This document shows, piece by piece, positions 7,998-12,461 of a stretch of DNA of 12,461 bases. Origin of the DNA: Oscillospiraceae bacterium. Lineage in GTDB: Bacteria > Bacillota > Clostridia > Oscillospirales > Ruminococcaceae. Under the pieces are notes generated by a model. The model ran no database searches. It saw only the letters and a list, made by a program, of their open reading frames with translations, and was not told the DNA's origin. The position numbers and the translations under genes were made by a program. Each line of letters begins with the position of its first letter. Position 1 is the stretch's first letter. The DNA is taken from positions 1 through 12,461 of the forward strand of contig JAAVIG010000109.1 in assembly GCA_014796735.1 (NCBI GenBank). Reading direction: 5' to 3'.

Positions 7998-8049
7998 CGA
8001 ATATAACACTGATATTTTAAGGCAGATTCGGGCAAATATGAGGGTATGA
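7972..8049 (+). pseudogene. Orphan C-terminal fragment of a second element gene
   Basis: From 7972 a different frame from the RepA-like gene reads 25 codons, with KWLTKQIDEYNTDILRQIR inside, and ends in TGA at 8047-8049 without any start codon or ribosome-binding site. It looks like the natural, helical C-terminus of a larger protein whose body was deleted; a relaxase or replication protein of the same element would fit. The deletion scar with the RepA-like gene is at about 7950-7972. The parent family is not identified. Confidence 0.45.
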
Positions 8050-8066
8050 TTTTTATGCAAGTTAAA

Positions 8067-8111
8067 GGGGCGGGGTCGCCCCGATTACAGCGGACGGGCA
8101 AAGCCCGCCGC
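8067..8111. repeat. Two adjacent GC-rich hairpins, possible oriT
   Basis: GGGGCG/CGCCCC (8067-8072 with 8077-8082) is followed by GCGG-a-CGGGC/GCCCG-CCGC (8090-8099 with 8103-8111, loop AAA). They stand out in an AT-rich setting, directly upstream of a ribbon-helix-helix mobilization-type gene, where origins of transfer are often found. No T run follows, so they are not terminators. The oriT role is inference. Confidence 0.5.
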
Positions 8112-8148
8112 AAAGGGAAAATTTGGCATTTTAGAAAGGAGTCAAAAT

Positions 8149-8634
8149 ATGGAAAAGTCAAAAAATATGGGGTTGCAGGATAATACAAATGCGGCAACAA
8201 AGCCAAATTCAAGCACTTCACAAGGTAGCTGTAACAAGCAAAAGTTCGCATTATGGACATATCCCGACACAATGGAGGAAGTTGATAAGGCTTACAGGGG
8301 AGACAACTGCAAATCCAAAAGCGAGTTCATTGAGAAAGCCATTCGATTCTATCTTGGGTATCTAAAACAAGAGGATAATGTCAACTATTTGTCGCCGAGA
8401 ATTACGTCATCGGTGGACGCAGTAGTGCATGGTTCGGAGCAGCGGATCAACAGGAATCTTTTTAAAATTGCTGTAGAGCTGGGAAAACTTTCTCACACGA
8501 TCGCAGCTGTAAATGATGTTGACGAGAATATTATGCAGGAGCTTCACGAAATGTGTTTGGACGAGGTCAGACACATTAACGGCGTGATAAATTTTGAAAA
8601 AGCTGTTAAATTTCAGAATGAGGAGGAAGTGTGA
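8149..8634 (+). CDS. Ribbon-helix-helix mobilization-type protein (MobC-like)
   Basis: This 161-residue protein starts at ATG 8149 with AAAGGAG 7 bases upstream. Residues 1-30 are a polar, disordered-looking leader. About 32-73 (KFALWTYPDTMEEVDKAYRG, then SKSEFIEKAIRFYLGYL) match a ribbon-helix-helix DNA-binding fold: a strand and two helices. The C-terminal half is helical (NRNLFKIAVELGKLSHTIAA, then MQELHEMC). RHH proteins of this size next to mobilization regions usually act as relaxosome accessory factors or partition-type repressors. Its TGA at 8632-8634 is directly followed by the ATG of the next gene, so the two form an operon. The GC-rich hairpins just upstream may be its binding region. 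The RHH fold is likely; the MobC role is less certain. Confidence 0.75.
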   Translation: MEKSKNMGLQDNTNAATKPNSSTSQGSCNKQKFALWTYPDTMEEVDKAYRGDNCKSKSEFIEKAIRFYLGYLKQEDNVNYLSPRITSSVDAVVHGSEQRINRNLFKIAVELGKLSHTIAAVNDVDENIMQELHEMCLDEVRHINGVINFEKAVKFQNEEEV

Positions 8635-8882
8635 ATGGATAAAATTTTAAAGTACAGATGCAATAAAGCGGACGGTTTGAAAAAACCATTATGTGAAAAT
8701 ATGCCCGAAGTTGTTAAAATCAATGCACAGATCGAGAGATCGACGGAGTGACCTATCGGGTGTGGTCGGCGTTTCAGAATGAAGTTAGTGCTTCGGATAG
8801 CTTGGAAAATCTAATGCTTAACAGGCTGGAAAGTGATGAGGTTGAGGAATCAGAGGGGGAAACTTTTTCAATGAAAATGTAA
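8635..8882 (+). pseudogene. Frameshifted small transposon-type protein
   Basis: ATG 8635 follows the previous stop with no gap and has AGGAGG at 8621-8626 (8-base gap). It reads 38 codons, including KYRCNKADGLKKPLCENMPE, to TGA at 8749-8751. The frame one base back (codon start 8739) then reads IDGVTYRVWSAFQNE, then SDSLENLMLNRLESDE, and ends at TAA 8880-8882. Joined, this gives one plausible protein of about 82 residues, so one base has been lost near 8735-8740. The DGxTYxV...L..L...E part faintly resembles the small TnpW proteins of clostridial transposons; that likeness is weak. The site ATCGAGAGATCGAC is not a slippery heptamer, so mutation rather than programmed shifting is likely. Confidence 0.65.
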
Positions 8883-8900
8883 AAATTTAACAAACAACTA

Positions 8901-8929
8901 TTGCTGTTAATCGTATATCGGAGTATAAT
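8901..8929 (+). promoter_or_regulatory. Promoter of the antitoxin-like gene
   Basis: TATAAT (8924-8929) is perfect. TTGCTG (8901-8906) at a 17-base spacing is a weak -35. The boxes are correctly placed 36 bases before the ATG at 8966. Confidence 0.55.
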
Positions 8930-8965
8930 ATAGGAAAGCATTTAAGCCGAAAGGAGTTTTTTGCT

Positions 8966-9160
8966 ATGTCTAAGTCGGCAAATTTTTTTGAACATATTGG
9001 GCAGGAAGTAATGGAACAAGAGCAACCACTTGAAGTAAATCTGACAGAAGAACAATTAAATGCAGAATTGGAGAAAGGGTATGCCAGCTTGCAGGCAGGA
9101 CAAACAATTTCTGTAACAGAAGCGTTTACAGATATCCGCATGAAATACAATAAGTCTTGA
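8966..9160 (+). CDS. Small antitoxin-like protein without a toxin partner
   Basis: This 64-residue acidic protein starts at ATG 8966 with AAGGAG 9 bases upstream and has its own promoter and a terminator behind it (9197-9220). The C-terminal half (LTEEQLNAELEKGYASLQAG, then VTEAFTDIRMKY) resembles the toxin-binding tail of RelB/YefM-type antitoxins, with the frequent 'xEAFxxIRxKY' ending. No toxin gene follows: the next gene is the recombinase, from 9343. It is either an orphan antitoxin whose toxin was lost or a small element-borne protein of another role. The coding call is good; the function is tentative. Confidence 0.6.
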   Translation: MSKSANFFEHIGQEVMEQEQPLEVNLTEEQLNAELEKGYASLQAGQTISVTEAFTDIRMKYNKS

Positions 9161-9196
9161 AGTCAGATCAAGGCAGCGAGAGGCATAGAATTACAA

Positions 9197-9220
9197 GAGT
9201 CGAGAAATCGGCTCTTTTTT
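9197..9220 (+). terminator. Rho-independent terminator after the antitoxin-like gene
   Basis: GAGTCGA (9197-9203), tetraloop GAAA, TCGGCTC (9208-9214, one T-G pair), then six T (9215-9220). The GNRA loop and T run make a strong terminator. It separates the antitoxin-like gene from the recombinase promoter. Confidence 0.9.
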
Positions 9221-9270
9221 CTTTGCCTGTAAAAATCCAAAAAATATTGGCACAACAACAAAAATTTATC

Positions 9271-9299
9271 TGGACATTAACAGCGGGTTGTGGTATATT
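9271..9299 (+). promoter_or_regulatory. Promoter of the serine recombinase gene
   Basis: TGGACA (9271-9276) and TATATT (9294-9299), spacer 17 bases, each one mismatch from consensus. It lies 44 bases before the recombinase ATG at 9343. Confidence 0.65.
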
Positions 9300-9342
9300 G
9301 TTGCTGCAAGATAACGCAATCCGCTGCCGGGAAAGGAGTTAT

Positions 9343-10980
9343 ATGAACAAACAGCAGCATTACAAAGCAGCACTCTATTGCAGGCTTTCGGTAGACGACG
9401 GCAACTACGGCGGAACCGCAAGTGTAAGTATTGAAACACAAAAGGTTTTGCTTGAACAGTATTGCAAGGATCACTCTATAGCCGATTACACCTTTTATTG
9501 TGATGATGGATGCAGCGGTACAAACTTTGACAGACCGTCATTCCAGAGAATGTATGATGATATTCAGAGCGGAAAAATCAACCTTGTGATCGTAAAAGAC
9601 CTGTCACGATTTGGCAGAAACTATGTTGAAACGGGAATGTATGTTCGGGAGTTCACCGACAACAATATTCGGTTTGTTGCGGCGGACGATAACTATGATT
9701 CCCTTGTCAATGGCGATGATCTGCTGTTCCCTATCAAAAATGTAGTGAATGAAATGTATGCCCGTGATGTGTCCAAGAAAACCAAGGCGGCTAAGAAAGC
9801 CAAGGCTCGTGACGGTCAGTTCATAGGTTCAAAAGCACCATTTGGTTACAAAATTGACCCTGCCAACCGTCATCACCTTATAGTTGATGAACCTGCTGCA
9901 CAGGTGGTAAAACGCATTTTCAGGCTTGCTGCTGAGGGAATCGGTTACAATAAAATGGCTAAGATGTTTCGTGAGGAAAAGGTGCTTACTCCCATTGCCT
10001 ACTTCAACAAAAACAATCCCGACTATTTCAAATCGGATTATTGGAGAAAGGAATTTGATTGGCATGTTACTTCAATAAGAGCAATTTTGGAAAATGAGGT
10101 TTATTTGGGTAAGCTTGTATATGGAAAAAGGCGAAACAAGTCTATTAAGAGTAAGGAAAAAGTTAAGAACCCAAAAGAGGAATGGATAGTTGCGGAAAAC
10201 TGCCACGAGCCTATTATTACGCAGGAGCTTTGGGACACGGTTCACAGGATTTTAAGCGCAAAACACCGTCCTGCTAAAACAGGTGAGGTTCAAATGTTTG
10301 CGGGTCTGCTGTACTGTGCGGACTGCGGTCACTGCCTTACCTACTCCCAAAAACAGCGCAAGGACGGCAGTTATCATGGCTCATACTCATGTTGGATGTA
10401 CAAGACCCATGGCAAGGAATATTGTGCATCGCATTATATAACCTTTGATGTGATATACGATATTGTGCTTACGGATATTCGGAAAAATTTATTTCAATAC
10501 CGTTACAACAGCAAAAAGTTCAAGGAGTTTCTTGGAAGTAAGTACAAGTCTATGACCGCTAAGGCTATGAAACAGCTTGAAGTTGAATACGGACAAAAGC
10601 AAAAACGGTGTGATGAGCTGAACAGGATCTTGTGCAAGCTGTATGAGGACAATGCGCTTGGGAAAATTCCCGACAGCCGCTACGAGCTTATGACTGCGGA
10701 ATATGAAGCCGAGCAAGCGGAGATCAGGAAAACACTTCCCGACTTGGCGGCGCAGCTTGATGAGCTTAAACGGGGCGCGGATTCAACGGCTAAATTTATA
10801 AATGTAATCCGCAAGTACACCGATGTGGAAAAACTTGACGCAGCAATACTGAACGAGCTGATTGACAAGATCGTAGTTCATCACAAGGAAAAGTCGGACG
10901 ACGGCAGAACCTATCAGCAGATTGAAATATTTTACAGATTTGTCGGGAAGCTGGATACGACACTTCCAAAGGCAGCGTAA
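9343..10980 (+). CDS. Large serine recombinase (resolvase/integrase family)
   Basis: This 545-residue site-specific recombinase would excise and insert the element by a serine-phosphodiester mechanism. The N-terminal resolvase domain has YCRLS with catalytic Ser16, then DLSRFGRN at 86-93, the conserved Asp/Arg cluster. A recombinase domain follows (GYKIDP..., IFRLAAEGIGYNKMA). Next is a zinc ribbon with C325, C328, C350 and C361, then a coiled-coil stretch at about 395-480. Length and layout match transposon recombinases of the TnpX / Tn1549-integrase type. The start is ATG 9343 with AAAGGAG 4 bases upstream. The frame stays open back to 9157, but that would cross the promoter and the terminator at 9197, so it is rejected. 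No frameshift or missing catalytic residue is seen; the enzyme looks intact although its cargo is decayed. Confidence 0.95.
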   Translation: MNKQQHYKAALYCRLSVDDGNYGGTASVSIETQKVLLEQYCKDHSIADYTFYCDDGCSGTNFDRPSFQRMYDDIQSGKINLVIVKDLSRFGRNYVETGMYVREFTDNNIRFVAADDNYDSLVNGDDLLFPIKNVVNEMYARDVSKKTKAAKKAKARDGQFIGSKAPFGYKIDPANRHHLIVDEPAAQVVKRIFRLAAEGIGYNKMAKMFREEKVLTPIAYFNKNNPDYFKSDYWRKEFDWHVTSIRAILENEVYLGKLVYGKRRNKSIKSKEKVKNPKEEWIVAENCHEPIITQELWDTVHRILSAKHRPAKTGEVQMFAGLLYCADCGHCLTYSQKQRKDGSYHGSYSCWMYKTHGKEYCASHYITFDVIYDIVLTDIRKNLFQYRYNSKKFKEFLGSKYKSMTAKAMKQLEVEYGQKQKRCDELNRILCKLYEDNALGKIPDSRYELMTAEYEAEQAEIRKTLPDLAAQLDELKRGADSTAKFINVIRKYTDVEKLDAAILNELIDKIVVHHKEKSDDGRTYQQIEIFYRFVGKLDTTLPKAA

Positions 10981-11010
10981 ACGCCAACTAAAGGCATTAT
11001 AAAGCAGAAT

Positions 11011-11050
11011 GTGTTGGGTGACCGCCCCTAAAAGGCGGTCACACTAACAC
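11011..11050. repeat. Long hairpin behind the recombinase gene
   Basis: GTGACCGCC (11018-11026) and GGCGGTCAC (11034-11042) pair perfectly around loop CCTAAAA. Outer arms GTGTT (11011-11015) and AACAC (11046-11050) extend it. No T run follows on either strand, so it is not a standard terminator. It may be a recombinase-binding or mRNA-end structure at the element's right end. Confidence 0.7.
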
Positions 11051-11052
11051 AA

Positions 11053-11116
11053 GTGAACGGAAAAAAATAATGTCTCCTTACCGACAACACACGGTCGGGG
11101 GTTCGAGTCCGTTCAC
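11053..11116. repeat. 8-bp inverted repeat flanking the element/tRNA junction
   Basis: GTGAACGG (11053-11060) and CCGTTCAC (11109-11116) are exact reverse complements, 48 bases apart. They bracket the proposed right end of the element and the tRNA fragment. This could be part of an attachment site, or a remnant of the tRNA T-stem, whose 5' side should be AACGG-like. Chance is possible. Confidence 0.4.
11077..11086 (-). repeat. Right terminal inverted repeat of the element (proposed)
   Basis: CTTACCGACA, reverse complement of TGTCGGTAAG at 7609-7618. It lies just before the tRNA fragment. Confidence 0.5.
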
Positions 11117-11124
11117 CAGCTCCA
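11093..11124 (+). other. 3' fragment of a tRNA gene (probable attachment-site scar)
   Basis: TTCGAGT (11102-11108) is a canonical T-loop. It is followed by the 3' T-stem CCGTT, an acceptor strand CACCAGC (11114-11120), T and encoded CCA (11122-11124). The expected 5' acceptor strand GCTGGTG is not upstream, and no D-arm or anticodon arm can be folded. The GGGGG before the loop pairs poorly with CCGTT (a G-G clash in the middle). So only the 3' end of the gene is present, as left by integration into a tRNA. A terminator follows at 11132, as behind a real tRNA gene. The amino acid identity cannot be told; U73 with GCTGGTG would allow Thr or Gly. Confidence 0.7.
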
Positions 11125-11131
11125 ATTTGAT

Positions 11132-11160
11132 AAACCGCTTAATATTTATTTAGGCGGTTT
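11132..11160 (+). terminator. Hairpin terminator behind the tRNA fragment
   Basis: AAACCGCTTAA (11132-11142) and TTAGGCGGTTT (11150-11160) form an 11-bp stem with one T-G pair and loop TATTTAT. The T-rich sequence ATTAAATTTT follows. The tail is imperfect but the A/T flanks fit a bidirectional terminator. Confidence 0.65.
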
Positions 11161-11211
11161 ATTAAATTTTATTTCCACTAATACATAAACTTTCTTTAAT
11201 TGTGATTTTTC

Positions 11212-11240
11212 TTGAAAAGTTTTGTGATATGAGTTATAAT
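11212..11240 (+). promoter_or_regulatory. Promoter of the GHKL ATPase gene
   Basis: TTGAAA (11212-11217) and TATAAT (11235-11240), spacer 17 bases. It lies 46 bases before the ATG at 11287, which has AGGAGG at 11275-11280. It explains the otherwise gene-free stretch after the tRNA terminator. Confidence 0.75.
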
Positions 11241-11286
11241 ATAAGCAATAGGCGTATGTTTTTTTATGAATCTCAGGAGGTAAGTA

Positions 11287-12461
11287 ATGCATAACAATAC
11301 AGTTTCTTTTGAGGAAAATTATATTTTTAGAAGTAACAAAACCATTACATCAAATAGCGATATTGCTTTGACAGAATTTATTGCTAATGCTTGGGATGCA
11401 GGGGCTCATAATGTTGATATTACTATACCGCTTGATGAACACGAAAAAATTATTGTCGAAGACGACGGAACAGGTATGACAGACGAGGAATTCCGCAATA
11501 GATGGATGACTTTGAATTATGATCGACAAAAACGTCAAGGCAAAGAAGTTTTATTTCCGCCAGATGTTGAAAATTCCAAAAGAATCGCATATGGCAGAAA
11601 CGGCGTTGGGCGACATGGTATGCTTTGTTTTGCGGATAATTATACCGTTGAAACATGGAAAGATGGGAAATGTAATACCTATGACATAGTGATATCTCAG
11701 GGAGAGACTCCATTTAAAATCCTCAAACATTTCACAACTGATAAACTTGGACATGGCACAAAAATAAGTGCTTATGTTGTTCGTCACCTTCCAGATGCGG
11801 ATGCGATGACAAATATACTCTCCGCACGCTTTTTATATGATCCAGAATTTATTGTTAAAATTAATGGTAAATCTATTGATTTATCACAACATAGAGGTGT
11901 TGTTTTTTCAAAAGAATTTACTACACAATCAAAAGCAAATCTAACAATGGTTGTTATTGATTCAGAAAAAACAGCATCCAAATCACAACAGCATGGCATA
12001 GCATTTTGGCTTTCCGGTCGCTTGGTTGGACAGCCTTCTTGGACATACGGAAAAACAGTTTTCTAGATGGCAGACTTAAAGCAGCAAAAAGATATACTAT
12101 TATTGTAAAATCTGACGATTTAATTGATTATGTGATTCCTGATTGGAGTGGATTTATTGATTCTCCAAACATGGAAAATATTTATCGTTGTGTTAAATCT
12201 GAAGTAGATGAATTTATTAAGTCGGTAATGAAAAACCAAATTAGTGAAGTACGTATGGATATTATACAGGATGTAAGAGATGAATTAGAGACGTTGAATG
12301 TGGCTGGTCAACGAAATATATCAGCATTTATTGAAAAAGTGACTGATGATAATCCCATAATTACTCCAGATTACCTTCACAGCACTGTAAAAGCAATGAT
12401 TTCTATTGAAAAAGCCAAAAAAGGAGAATTGCTTCTTAGTCAATTAGGTCAAATGACACCT
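11287..12461 (+). pseudogene. GHKL (MORC/Hsp90-like) ATPase, frameshifted and cut by the window end
   Basis: The N-terminal GHKL ATP-binding domain has all its boxes. The N box contains TEFIANAWDAG (E30, N34), the G1 box is EDDGTGM (D60, G61, G63), the G2 box is GRNGVGRHG (103-111) and LGHGTK is at 154-159. The family includes MORC, Hsp90, MutL and defence-associated ATPases that clamp when ATP binds. The start is ATG 11287 with AGGAGG 6 bases upstream. The frame stops at TAG 12064-12066, but the frame one base back (from 12063) continues smoothly as LDGRLKAAKRYTIIVKSDD and stays open to base 12461. Adding one T to the TTTT run at 12059-12062 would restore TVFLDGRLK. So the gene has lost one base, or the sequence has an error there. 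The continuation is helical and continues beyond the window. Which GHKL subfamily it belongs to is not clear. Confidence 0.85.

Larger units (their letters stand above)
7609..11086. mobile_element. Decayed mobilizable element with a serine recombinase
   Basis: The proposed limits are the 10-bp inverted repeat TGTCGGTAAG (7609-7618) and CTTACCGACA (11077-11086). Inside lie, in order, a truncated RepA-like ATPase, an orphan C-terminal remnant, GC-rich hairpins, a ribbon-helix-helix mobilization-type gene, a frameshifted small gene, an antitoxin-like gene and a large serine recombinase. This is the order of cargo typical of small clostridial mobilizable transposons, minus a relaxase, so it probably cannot mobilise itself. 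The recombinase near the right end is intact. The ends are inferred and need an empty site to confirm. Confidence 0.55.

Noticed and set aside
7568..8060. Minus-strand open frames opposite the RepA-like remnant
   Set aside because: They have no start signals or recognisable content. The + strand carries the Walker motif and the ribosome-binding site.
9157..9342. N-terminal extension of the serine recombinase by 62 codons
   Set aside because: It would run through a strong terminator and the recombinase promoter. ATG 9343 has its own ribosome-binding site and places the catalytic serine at residue 16 as usual.
11053..11124. A complete tRNA gene starting at GTGAACG
   Set aside because: The pairing puts the 3' acceptor strand before CAGCTCCA, so CCA would be misplaced. 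No D-arm or anticodon loop with U33 can be formed.
12056..12070. Programmed -1 frameshift in the GHKL gene
   Set aside because: A GTT TTC does not form an X XXY YYZ slippery heptamer, and a four-T run is short for polymerase slippage. A one-base loss is simpler.
1..12461. CRISPR array or rRNA genes
   Set aside because: No regularly spaced direct repeats and no rRNA-like conserved stretches were seen on reading both strands.

Overview
The window looks like a piece of accessory genome from a low-to-moderate GC gut-type Firmicute, probably a clostridial or Oscillospiraceae (Ruminococcus-like) genome. The reasons are near-perfect AGGAGG ribosome-binding sites, SigA-type promoters (TTGACA/17/TATAAT), a TTG start, and gene families typical of clostridial mobilizable elements. 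The genus is inferred from general gene style, not from a marker gene. All convincing genes are on the + strand.

1-4615: the C-terminal part of a type I restriction enzyme motor subunit (HsdR, cut by the left window edge), followed 43 bases later by an 828-residue protein of unknown function. That protein has four N-terminal membrane helices and a very long soluble part, and it is visibly more AT-rich than hsdR. 4616-7532: a strong promoter preceded by a 25-base perfect palindrome, then an AAA_14/DUF4143 ATPase whose start codon appears to have become ACG, then a protein with a sigma-region-4-like helix-turn-helix. After these comes a Phd/YefM-ParE-like toxin-antitoxin pair with a consensus promoter and an overlapping operator-like inverted repeat.

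7609-11086: a decayed mobilizable element of about 3.5 kb. It holds a truncated RepA-like ATPase, a second orphan C-terminal fragment, GC-rich hairpins that could be oriT, a ribbon-helix-helix mobilization-type protein, a frameshifted small gene, an orphan antitoxin-like gene and an apparently intact large serine recombinase. A 10-bp inverted repeat (TGTCGGTAAG/CTTACCGACA) lies where the two ends are expected. Immediately beyond the right end is the 3' end of a tRNA gene (T-loop to CCA) with no 5' half, followed by a terminator. This suggests an island boundary.

11161-12461: a promoter and a GHKL (MORC/Hsp90-like) ATPase gene, broken by a one-base loss in a T run and cut by the right window edge.

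Taken together this is a defence or mobile island: restriction, toxin-antitoxin, ATPases of unknown role and a transposon-like passenger, with several genes freshly broken. The most novel candidates are the 828-residue membrane protein beside hsdR and the GHKL ATPase beyond the tRNA scar. Nothing here proves a new system.
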